Source: an uncultured Clostridium sp. (lineage in GTDB: Bacteria; Bacillota; Clostridia; TANB77; CAG-508). From it: a DNA stretch of 33,341 bases. Where the stretch lies: assembly GCA_945877035.1 (NCBI GenBank), contig CAMCQH010000019.1, positions 1-33,341 of the forward strand, written 5' to 3'. The notes beneath the pieces were generated by a model. That model searched no databases. It was not told where the DNA came from and saw only the letters and a program-made list of their open reading frames with translations. The translations under genes and the position numbers were made by a program. Below are positions 25,169-32,120 of the stretch, one piece after another. How positions within the stretch are numbered: the stretch's first letter is position 1; each line of letters opens with the position of its first letter.

Positions 25169-27955
25169 CTATTCTATTGTTTCATTTAAAGTATTTGTTA
25201 CTACATTATTTACTTGCTTATCTTCCTCTTTCTTTTTATCCTCTTTAGCCTTTTCTTCCTCCAAAGAATCAATCAAACTTTGTAATTTCTTAATATCAGA
25301 CCCCATAAGTTCCCAATCATTATTTTCAGTAGATTCTGATAAATTCTTATTAGCCTTTATTATGCTATCTATTAGTCCATCTAAATCATCTGTACTTTCA
25401 ACTTCGATATTTGAAGCTTCTTTTGACAATAGATTATTCAAAGCTTCTTCTAAATTATTTCCAATAGCAACTTTATTTCCTGAAGCAACTACTACTTTTT
25501 TAAGCATTGGTATTTTAGATTCTTCATTTAACATTGTTTGATAAATAGATTCTACATATAATAATGTATTATTTACTGGAACTACTACCATGTCTTTTGT
25601 AACTTTTGTTCCTGTTGTATTTAGAGCCTTTATTTCTGCTGAAATCAATTCATCTTGTTCAATTTGATTATCTAATTGCATTGGTCCTAAAATATTACTA
25701 TCTTGTGAAAATTTATATAATTTTAGTTTGTTTGTACTTCCATCTGTTGTACCTACTAAATAAGATATCAAATTTTGTTTTGACTCTGGTGTATAGATTT
25801 GTATTAATCCAATTTCTTTTTGAACCTCATTTTCCATCATAGTATAATATGGTTTCAATACGGTTCCTGAAGATTTTGTAAGTATTGTATTATTGTATTT
25901 AGCAAAGTCCCAAATGTCATCTTTTCTGTATAATATATCAGATTTTACATTATGATAAGTTTTTAAAAGTTCTGCTTGTACATTATATAGATATTCTGGA
26001 TATATAAAGTGTTCTGATATATCTTCTGGAATTTCTGAATTTATATCTTCAAATACTGTTGGATATGTATTTCTATATGCCATAGCAATTGGGTCTGTTT
26101 TATCTGTTACATAGAACTTCATTGTTCCAGCATAGCTATCAATTATTACTTTTATTGAATTTCTAATGTAATTTATTTTTTCTTTTATGCCATCATGTTC
26201 AATTGTTATGTATTGTGAATATGGATATTTATTTGAAACTGTGTAAGCATCTAATACCCATACAATTTTTCCCTCTTCTGTAACAACTGTATATGGATTT
26301 TCATCATATATCAAATATGGCATTACTTGTTTTGCTCTTTTTATTATGTTTCTATTTATTAATATTTTGCTATTATTTGTTATTTCTGTTGAAAATGCAA
26401 GTTTTAAATCTCCTGTTTTTATTCCTAATATTAATCTATCTATAAATCCAAGTTGTAGTCCTGCATCTCCATTATATGTTGATGTATGTTCTAAGCCATC
26501 TTCATCTGTATAATCATATTCTTTTCTATTTTTAGTATTTGTTGCAATTGTATCATTTGTCTCTAATCCAAAATAAATGTCTTGGTCCGTTGTACCTAAT
26601 TGGTCATCTTTTCCAGCTATATCTTTTTGAATATATGTTATAGTTCCATTCTCTGTTGTTGTAGTACTATCAATAACAATTTGTCCTTTTCCATGTGTAT
26701 ATTCATATGTTTTATTATTATATGTTCTTCCAGAGTTTGTAATTTCTCTTGGAGCTACATATACTAATTTTTCTTCTTCAGATACTTTATATTTTGCAAT
26801 ATTTGCATTTCTGTATGAATAATATCCTGTTCCTGTTTGCTTATCATCTAAAGTTTTTAATACTACATCTTCATTTATTATTTTTATATTATCTATTATA
26901 TCAGAGTTTTCGTTAACCTCTGTTTGTGTAATGGTTCCTGTACTTTCTATGCTTTCTTCTGATATATCTATATTGTAAGCATTTTTAGTATATCTTATAT
27001 TATTATCTAAATAATCTTTTTCCTTGTCTAATTTATTTGAATTAACAAAAATTAGATTAAAGACTATTATTACTAAAAACATTGATACTAAATATCCTGG
27101 AATTATAGCTAAATTTTTAAGTACTTTTGGAGTATCATTATTTTTAAATGCTTTAATTGCTCTTAATGCTGCTATAATAATAATTACTGCAAATATTAAA
27201 TATCCCCATCTTTGAATTGTTACATCTGTATAGCTTGCACCAACTACTTCTATGTTTTTTGTAGAGTCTGTTTCATTTTTTATTGTTAGCATTTTGTTAA
27301 AAGATATGTTTGTTGCATTTAAAGCTGTATATAAAGCTATACATGTTACAATTAATGTAACATTTCTTAATAATTTTTTAATTAATAAACTTTCTCTTAG
27401 CATTTTTCCATCTACGCCATCAAAATATTTATTAAATATTATTATGTAATAAATTACCATGTAGATTGTTAGACCAATGATTATTCCTATAAAATACATT
27501 AATAATGTTTCAATTAATGGTTTTTGGAACATGTAAAATGCTATGTCAAAACCAAACACTGGGTCTGCTATTCCAAAAGATGCATTACTTGAACATAACA
27601 GAATTTTTTTCATTAATATATTTGACATAAATGTACTTACAATTACTGAAATCACAAATGCTATTGATTTATTTAGTAATTTTGGCATTTCTTTATTTTC
27701 TTTTTCGAAAAATGTTTTTAGTCCTTTTTTTATGCCTCTATTTGTGAAGTACATTAATATGTATAAGATTACAAAATTTACTCCAAAAATTATATATTTG
27801 TAGCTTAAATTAGTGAAAAATGCTTGTACATAGTTTTCTCCTAATTCTTTATATTGTAAATATGTTCCTCTTAAGTTTATAAATGTTCCTATTGCAAATA
27901 CTAATATAAATAGCAATACAATAATCATTCTTGTTTTATTTTTGTTTTTTTCCAA
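25169..27955 (-). CDS. UPF0182-family integral membrane protein
   Basis: 928 residues, matching the UPF0182 (COG1615) family in length and layout. There are seven membrane helices in the first ~300 residues (the first at about 10-28), with the conserved FGIADPVFGFDIAFYMFQKP after the third. A large external domain follows, with ITNNSKILINRNI and DENPYTVV typical of the family, and a Lys/Glu-rich C-terminal tail. The function of the family is unknown. The start is TTG at 27955-27953, preceded by GTGAAAGG, with the TM-led N-terminus MEKNKNKTRMIIVLLF. It ends at a stem-loop shared in sequence with the tyrS terminator. Confidence 0.93.
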   Translation of the reverse strand: MEKNKNKTRMIIVLLFILVFAIGTFINLRGTYLQYKELGENYVQAFFTNLSYKYIIFGVNFVILYILMYFTNRGIKKGLKTFFEKENKEMPKLLNKSIAFVISVIVSTFMSNILMKKILLCSSNASFGIADPVFGFDIAFYMFQKPLIETLLMYFIGIIIGLTIYMVIYYIIIFNKYFDGVDGKMLRESLLIKKLLRNVTLIVTCIALYTALNATNISFNKMLTIKNETDSTKNIEVVGASYTDVTIQRWGYLIFAVIIIIAALRAIKAFKNNDTPKVLKNLAIIPGYLVSMFLVIIVFNLIFVNSNKLDKEKDYLDNNIRYTKNAYNIDISEESIESTGTITQTEVNENSDIIDNIKIINEDVVLKTLDDKQTGTGYYSYRNANIAKYKVSEEEKLVYVAPREITNSGRTYNNKTYEYTHGKGQIVIDSTTTTENGTITYIQKDIAGKDDQLGTTDQDIYFGLETNDTIATNTKNRKEYDYTDEDGLEHTSTYNGDAGLQLGFIDRLILGIKTGDLKLAFSTEITNNSKILINRNIIKRAKQVMPYLIYDENPYTVVTEEGKIVWVLDAYTVSNKYPYSQYITIEHDGIKEKINYIRNSIKVIIDSYAGTMKFYVTDKTDPIAMAYRNTYPTVFEDINSEIPEDISEHFIYPEYLYNVQAELLKTYHNVKSDILYRKDDIWDFAKYNNTILTKSSGTVLKPYYTMMENEVQKEIGLIQIYTPESKQNLISYLVGTTDGSTNKLKLYKFSQDSNILGPMQLDNQIEQDELISAEIKALNTTGTKVTKDMVVVPVNNTLLYVESIYQTMLNEESKIPMLKKVVVASGNKVAIGNNLEEALNNLLSKEASNIEVESTDDLDGLIDSIIKANKNLSESTENNDWELMGSDIKKLQSLIDSLEEEKAKEDKKKEEDKQVNNVVTNTLNETIE

Positions 27956-27985
27956 TTTTTACCTTTCACTCCGTTTCTCTTCGTT

Positions 27986-28106
27986 TGTCCAAAAGGGACG
28001 GTTCTTTTTGGACATTTTGTCCATTTGGAACCGATCTTATTCCTCACTAACGAATAGTTATTTCAATGTTTACAAAATTTATTGCATAAATTTTGTATAA
28101 GATATC
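27986..28106 (+). repeat. REP-like dispersed repeat, copy 3 (longest)
   Basis: Two blocks: TGTCCAAAAGGGACGG... to ATCTTA (27986-28039), nearly identical to copy 1, and AATGTTTACAAAATTTA...ATAAG (28065-28101), matching the hairpin block of copy 2. Its hairpin is TACAAAATTTA with TAAATTTTGTA. It lies between the UPF0182 gene and ftsY; just beyond, 28104-28136 holds another imperfect hairpin that may end ftsY transcription. Confidence 0.8.
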
Positions 28107-28136
28107 CGTAACGCTCGTTCCTCGCTAACGGCTATC

Positions 28137-29042
28137 TTAAATTATTGCCTTAACAAAATCTTCTGAATTAAAGATTTCCATATCATCTATTTGTTCTCCA
28201 ACTCCGATAAATTTTACTGGAATTTTGTTTTCTTCTACTATTCCAATAACTACTCCGCCTTTTGCTGTTCCATCTAGTTTTGTAAGTACAATTCCTGTAA
28301 TGTCTGCTTCTTGTTTAAATGCTTTTACTTGTTGAATTGCATTTTGTCCTGTTGTTCCATCTATTACAAGTAATACTTCTTTGTCTGAATCTGGCATTTC
28401 TTTGTTTATTACTTTTTGTATTTTATTTAACTCGTCCATTAGGTATTTTTTATTGTGAAGTCTTCCGGCTGTATCTACTATTAGTATGTCTGCTCCGTTT
28501 TCTTTTGTCTTTTTAATTGCATCATATACTACTGATGCCGGGTCAACTCCTTCTTCTCTTTTTACTATGTCTGCTCCTGCTCTTTTTGCCCATATTTCTA
28601 ATTGTTCTACTGCTGCTGCTCTAAATGTATCGGCTGCTGCTACTACTACTTTCTTTCCATCTTTTGCTAGTCTGTTTGCCATTTTTCCTATTGATGTTGT
28701 TTTTCCTACTCCATTTACTCCTACTACCAAAATAACTGATGGTTTTGTGTTTAAGTGTAAGCTTATATCTGTTACATCTAGTATTTTTTGCATTTCTTCT
28801 CTTAATGCTTGTTTTACATCATCTTCATCTTTTATATTTTCTTTTTTTATTCTTTCTCTTAAATTTGATATTATTTTTATTGATGTGTCCATTCCTATGT
28901 CTGACATTATTAGTACTTCTTCTAGTTCGTCTAAAAAGTCTTCATCTACTTTTCTGAAATTGCTGAATACGTTGTTTATTTTTTCATCAAATGATGTTTT
29001 TGTTTTGTTTAATCCATTTTTTAATTTATCAAAAAATCCCAT
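28137..29042 (-). CDS. ftsY: Signal recognition particle receptor FtsY
   Basis: The SRP receptor GTPase that docks ribosome-SRP complexes at the membrane; 301 residues. It has a short basic N-terminal region (MGFFDKLKNGLNKTK), the N domain, and the G domain with P-loop GVNGVGKT (108-115), DTFRAAAVEQL (138-148), DTAGR (190-194) and TKLDGTAKGG. The long acidic extension of some relatives is absent, as usual in Firmicutes. AAGGAGG precedes the ATG. In many Firmicutes smc and rnc lie upstream; here the upstream DNA is a terminator and an accessory island. Confidence 0.97.
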   Translation of the reverse strand: MGFFDKLKNGLNKTKTSFDEKINNVFSNFRKVDEDFLDELEEVLIMSDIGMDTSIKIISNLRERIKKENIKDEDDVKQALREEMQKILDVTDISLHLNTKPSVILVVGVNGVGKTTSIGKMANRLAKDGKKVVVAAADTFRAAAVEQLEIWAKRAGADIVKREEGVDPASVVYDAIKKTKENGADILIVDTAGRLHNKKYLMDELNKIQKVINKEMPDSDKEVLLVIDGTTGQNAIQQVKAFKQEADITGIVLTKLDGTAKGGVVIGIVEENKIPVKFIGVGEQIDDMEIFNSEDFVKAII

Positions 29043-29091
29043 GTTTTTCCTCCTTTATTTTAACTTTTTATATTATAACATAAAAATTGGA

Positions 29092-29121
29092 AAAAGAATA
29101 GTCTTTTAAAACTATTCTTTT
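29092..29121. terminator. Hairpin between ftsY and the accessory island
   Basis: AAAAGAATAGT (29092-29102) pairs with ACTATTCTTTT (29111-29121); it works on either strand. The rest of 29122-29341 is AT-rich with no gene seen, apart from the promoter noted below. Confidence 0.65.
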
Positions 29122-29305
29122 GGAGCGATTACGGAGCAGGTATGCGAAAAAAAATATATCTGCATTGTAATGCTCTTTTTTATATAATTCGATTTATTGT
29201 CTATAATTTAACATACTTTAAAAATATAGTCAATTAAAAATTGAAATATTTTTACTTATTTTACATTATTGAATTTATATTGATAATTTCTTACATTTAT
29301 GCTAT

Positions 29306-29311
29306 TATAAT
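29306..29311 (+). promoter_or_regulatory. Probable -10 box of the glycosylase operon
   Basis: TATAAT about 31 nt before the ATG at 29342. No convincing -35 at 16-18 bp; TTGATA at 29280-29285 is 20 bp away. Confidence 0.45.
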
Positions 29312-29341
29312 AATCATAGAAAGTAATTATAGAGGTGCAAT

Positions 29342-30091
29342 ATGTATAATAAAGAAAATATATTACAAAAAGTTGATATTATATATAATATGTGGAAAAA
29401 TGGTAAACTTGGTGGTGAAATTATGCCTGAAGATGCAAATCCACATTTAGATAAGTCTTCAAAAGAAAATTATCTTTATTTTACATTACCGATGGCATTG
29501 AATTATCAAAGAAACTCGTATAAATTATGGGAAAGTGCATTAAATACATATAATGATAAAGAAACTAACTTTGTATTTAATCCTACAGTATGTTTAGATA
29601 AAACCTTTGAAGAAGTACAATATGCACTTATAAAATATAAAATAGCCTTGCAGAAGCAAAAGCAAACTGAAATATGGATATCTCTATGCAAAACATTTGT
29701 AGAACTATATGATGGAGATATTAGAAAACTATTTGATTCATTAGATAATAATGTTGATAAGATAAGAAATTTTATTCAAAAAGAAAATAAAAAGAAATTT
29801 CCTTATCTATCTGGAACAAAGATATGTAACTATTGGTTATATGTAATATATCAATATACTGACAGAAAATATAGAAATATTGAACATTTAACAGTTGCAC
29901 CAGATACTCATGTAGTTCAAGCAACACATAGATTAGGACTAATAAATGATGAAGAACTAACTAAAAATGATGTGCAACTCATAGTAGCTGATAGATGGAA
30001 TGAATTATTTAAGGAAACTAAATATAAACCTATTGATATACATACTCCTTTATGGTTATGGAGTAGAAACGGTTTTAAGGAGGTTAAGTGA
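29342..30091 (+). CDS. HhH-GPD-like DNA glycosylase/lyase
   Basis: 249 residues. The C-terminal half carries a helix-hairpin-helix DNA glycosylase pattern: FPYLSGTKICNYWLYVIY (153-170) as the HhH, then LTVAPDTHVVQATHRLGLI (183-201), which matches the V-D-T-H-V segment holding the catalytic Asp in EndoIII/OGG-type enzymes (here D188). K160 falls where the lyase Lys of bifunctional enzymes lies (LPGVGRKTAN in EndoIII). No Fe-S cysteine cluster follows. The N-terminal half is unfamiliar. It would excise a damaged or modified base from DNA. The stop codon overlaps the start of the next gene by one base, so translation is coupled. GAGGTG precedes the ATG. The family assignment is by motif only. 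Confidence 0.65.
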   Translation: MYNKENILQKVDIIYNMWKNGKLGGEIMPEDANPHLDKSSKENYLYFTLPMALNYQRNSYKLWESALNTYNDKETNFVFNPTVCLDKTFEEVQYALIKYKIALQKQKQTEIWISLCKTFVELYDGDIRKLFDSLDNNVDKIRNFIQKENKKKFPYLSGTKICNYWLYVIYQYTDRKYRNIEHLTVAPDTHVVQATHRLGLINDEELTKNDVQLIVADRWNELFKETKYKPIDIHTPLWLWSRNGFKEVK

Positions 30092-30687
30092 TGAAAGTAT
30101 TATTTGCAACAACAAATCCTGCAAAAATAAAAAAATATGCAGACAAACTAAAAGAAAAAAATATAGAAGTATTAACAATTAAAGATTTAGGAATAAATCT
30201 AAAACCAGAAGAAACGGGAAAAAATGCCATAGAAAATGCTTATATAAAAGCAAAAGCATATTATGATGCTACAAGAATAACAACAATAGGAATGGATAAT
30301 AATTTATTTATAGAAGAATTACCAGAAGAAAAACAACCAGGCACTCATGTCAGAAGAGTAAATGGAAAAGAACTAAATGATGATGAAATGATAGAGTATT
30401 ATTGTAATCTAGTTAATGAGTATGGTGAAAAATTAACAGCTAAATGGGTATATGGAATGGTAATATATGATGGAAAAAAGCCAAAAGAATACAGTTGGAG
30501 TAAAAGCCATTTTTACTTTATAAATAAGCCTTGCGAAAAAAGAAATCCAGGTTATCCATTGGATTCAATATCAATTATGCCAGAATGTAACAAATATTTT
30601 GTTGATTTAACAGAGGAAGATAGAAATAAAAACAAGGAAAACTATAAAGAAGACGATGTTATTAATTTTATAGTAAATAATGTATAA
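30091..30687 (+). CDS. Divergent HAM1/RdgB-like nucleotide pyrophosphatase
   Basis: 198 residues. The N-terminus MKVLFATTNPAKIKKYADKL is the HAM1 phosphate-binding motif (family TxNxxKxxE). GKNAIENAYIKAKAYY (43-58) matches the E(T)G-x-ENAxxKA block, and IGMDNNLFIEEL (66-77) matches IADDSGLEVDAL with one Asp kept. Standard members hydrolyse XTP, ITP and dITP to clean the nucleotide pool. Here the late motifs that contact the base (F-G-Y-D-P and S-H-R) are replaced (NPGYPLDSISIMPE, and no SHR near the end), so substrate choice may differ. AAGGAGG lies 7 nt before the ATG at 30091, and the stop of the glycosylase gene overlaps it (TGATG). Confidence 0.78.
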   Translation: MKVLFATTNPAKIKKYADKLKEKNIEVLTIKDLGINLKPEETGKNAIENAYIKAKAYYDATRITTIGMDNNLFIEELPEEKQPGTHVRRVNGKELNDDEMIEYYCNLVNEYGEKLTAKWVYGMVIYDGKKPKEYSWSKSHFYFINKPCEKRNPGYPLDSISIMPECNKYFVDLTEEDRNKNKENYKEDDVINFIVNNV

Positions 30688-30703
30688 ATAGGAGTAGAAA
30701 ATT

Positions 30704-31360
30704 ATGCAATTAGAAGATTTAAAAGTTGAATATGATATATTACAATCAAAATATGGTGCAAAAGAACTTGACTCAATATATAATGGCGGATGTACAGAAA
30801 ATCCAGATATATGTTTCGTATTTATGAATCCAACTGGAAGAAATATAGCATCATCTAAAGAATGGAAAGGAATAAAGTCTCCTTGGATAGGAACAAAAAA
30901 CATTTGGGATTTGTTTTATAGTTTAAATTTAATGGATGAAAAAATATATGAAAAAATAAAGAAAATAAAAGGCAGTGAGTGGACAGAGAAATTTGCTGAA
31001 GAAGTATATGATGATGTTAAAGAACATAAATATTTTATCACTAATTTAGGAAAATGCACACAAATAGATGCAAGAGTTCTTCCTGATAGTGTTTATGAAG
31101 AATATTTAAATTTATTAAAGAAAGAAATAGAAATTATAAAACCTAAAGTAATTATTTTATTTGGTAATCAAGTTAGTTCCATAGTATTAAACAAAAAAAT
31201 ATCAGTTTCGCAATGTAGAAAACAATTATTTACAGATAAAATTAATAATAATGACTATAAATTCTATTGTGTATATTATCCAGTAGGAAATGGAAGATTT
31301 AATATTAATAAGTCTATTGAAGATATAAATTGGATTATTGAAAATGAAATCAATAAATAA
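30704..31360 (+). CDS. Uracil-DNA-glycosylase-superfamily protein
   Basis: 218 residues. ICFVFMNPTGRNIASS (36-51) sits where the water-activating motif of UDG family 4/MUG-type enzymes lies. KSPWIGTKNIWDLFY (59-72) matches the following loop. FITNLGKCTQID (111-122) resembles the ITNxxKC segment of family 4 enzymes, and KVIILFGNQVSSIVL (148-162) the central strand. The second active motif (HPS in relatives) is VYYPVGNGRFN (190-200), with the His replaced. There is no four-Cys Fe-S cluster. It is 16 nt after the HAM1-like gene in the same operon. It may be a glycosylase with altered specificity, or a base-recognition protein. Confidence 0.6.
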   Translation: MQLEDLKVEYDILQSKYGAKELDSIYNGGCTENPDICFVFMNPTGRNIASSKEWKGIKSPWIGTKNIWDLFYSLNLMDEKIYEKIKKIKGSEWTEKFAEEVYDDVKEHKYFITNLGKCTQIDARVLPDSVYEEYLNLLKKEIEIIKPKVIILFGNQVSSIVLNKKISVSQCRKQLFTDKINNNDYKFYCVYYPVGNGRFNINKSIEDINWIIENEINK

Positions 31361-31393
31361 AAAATTTAGCTTTAGTGAATATTCAAAAATCGT

Positions 31394-31422
31394 TTGACAT
31401 ATAATAAAAAAAGTAGTATACT
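31394..31422 (+). promoter_or_regulatory. Consensus promoter of the two-hairpin RNA
   Basis: TTGACA (31394-31399), 17 bp, TATACT (31417-31422). No protein gene follows on this strand; the transcript would start near 31429. Confidence 0.85.
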
Positions 31423-31428
31423 ATAGTT

Positions 31429-31560
31429 AGCTTAATTAAGTAACAATAAATTGTTCATTGGATAATCGAAAGGAACTAGATGTGCGGTAGCATTTAGTTC
31501 TTTTCATTTTTGCAAAAAAAGATAATGTAGCTAAACGGTAGTGCTACATTATCTTTTTTC
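31429..31560 (+). ncRNA. Putative two-hairpin regulatory RNA or orphan attenuator leader
   Basis: About 130 nt between a consensus promoter and a strong intrinsic terminator. Hairpin 1 has a 15-bp stem (31468-31482 with 31491-31505, two G·U pairs) and loop TGCGGTAG. Hairpin 2 is the terminator (GATAATGTAGC, 31521-31531, with GCTACATTATC, 31543-31553) with loop TAAACGGTAGT and a T-run. Both loops contain CGGTAG. The 5' part holds TTGTTCATTGG plus TAATC (31451-31466), complementary to the start region of the 43-residue gene at 31698. It may be a trans-acting antisense RNA, or the leader of a lost gene controlled by attenuation. Confidence 0.6.
31480..31497 (+). other. Five-codon leader ORF inside hairpin 1
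   Basis: ATG-TGC-GGT-AGC-ATT-TAG (Met-Cys-Gly-Ser-Ile) with AAAGGA 6 nt upstream, overlapping the loop and both arms of hairpin 1. Such placement is typical of ribosome-mediated attenuators, but no regulated gene follows. Confidence 0.4.
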
Positions 31561-31566
31561 GGCTAG

Positions 31567-31698
31567 CTAAGCCTCATCTTGTTTTTGGTCATTTGGTTTG
31601 TTGTCATTTTTGGCTTGGTCAAGAGCTACTTGATTTAAGTCTTTATCTTTTTGTAATAGTAATTCCACCAAACGCCATACTAAATCTGCATTGTTCAT
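31567..31698 (-). CDS. 43-residue protein of the mobilisable element
   Basis: The start at 31698 is set by AAGGAGGA just upstream; an in-frame ATG at 31758 has no such site. The product begins MNNADLVWRLVELLLQKDKD, a short amphipathic helix, and ends in a Lys/Asp/Gln-rich tail. There is no signal or full membrane helix. I do not recognise it. It converges on the two-hairpin RNA, whose terminator could serve both. Its translation start could pair with that RNA. Confidence 0.6.
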   Translation of the reverse strand: MNNADLVWRLVELLLQKDKDLNQVALDQAKNDNKPNDQKQDEA

Positions 31699-31796
31699 TG
31701 GTAATCCTCCTTTCCAAAAGATTTCCTTTGTGAAAAGGATAGAAATATAATATAACATTTACCTATGAATTTCAAGCGAACAGAACAATATTTTGC

Positions 31797-32102
31797 TTAT
31801 TTTTTCAACTTTATATTATTAAATAAAAATAATGCAGTCTGATTTTGTTCTTCTTTTGTCATTTCCATAATTTTAGCCATTGCAAACATTATAAGATGAT
31901 ACTTAGCAAAATTTACTAAAGTAGTTCTATATTCTATGTCAATCTCTTTTAATAAACTATCAAAATATTTATACATTTCAGGTTTATCATATTTTAGATT
32001 AGTACAGATACTATCACTCATACATATTGCAAGTCTTAATTTATTTGTTAAATCCATATCATTTATCATATCTATTAAATAATTAACTTTTTCATTTTTC
32101 AT
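31797..32102 (-). CDS. Small helical protein downstream of mob
   Basis: 101 residues, soluble and predicted all helical (MKNEKVNYLIDMINDMD...KLRLAICMSDSICTNL...FAKYHLIMFAMAKIMEMT). It has GGAGG before the ATG and lies 18 nt after the relaxase gene, so it is probably in the same transcript. I do not recognise it; by position it is an accessory gene of a mobilisable plasmid or element. Confidence 0.65.
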   Translation of the reverse strand: MKNEKVNYLIDMINDMDLTNKLRLAICMSDSICTNLKYDKPEMYKYFDSLLKEIDIEYRTTLVNFAKYHLIMFAMAKIMEMTKEEQNQTALFLFNNIKLKK

Positions 32103-32120
32103 ATTCGATTTACCTCCATA

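Noticed and set aside
28104..28136. tRNA-like or rRNA fragment in the GC-richer patch after ftsY
   Set aside because: The patch pairs as an imperfect hairpin and lacks a T-loop or acceptor stem, so it is more likely a terminator or part of the REP-like copy.
29122..29160. tRNA gene as integration site beside ftsY
   Set aside because: The short GC-richer stretch GGAGCGATTACGGAGC has no GTTCRA T-loop or anticodon arm.
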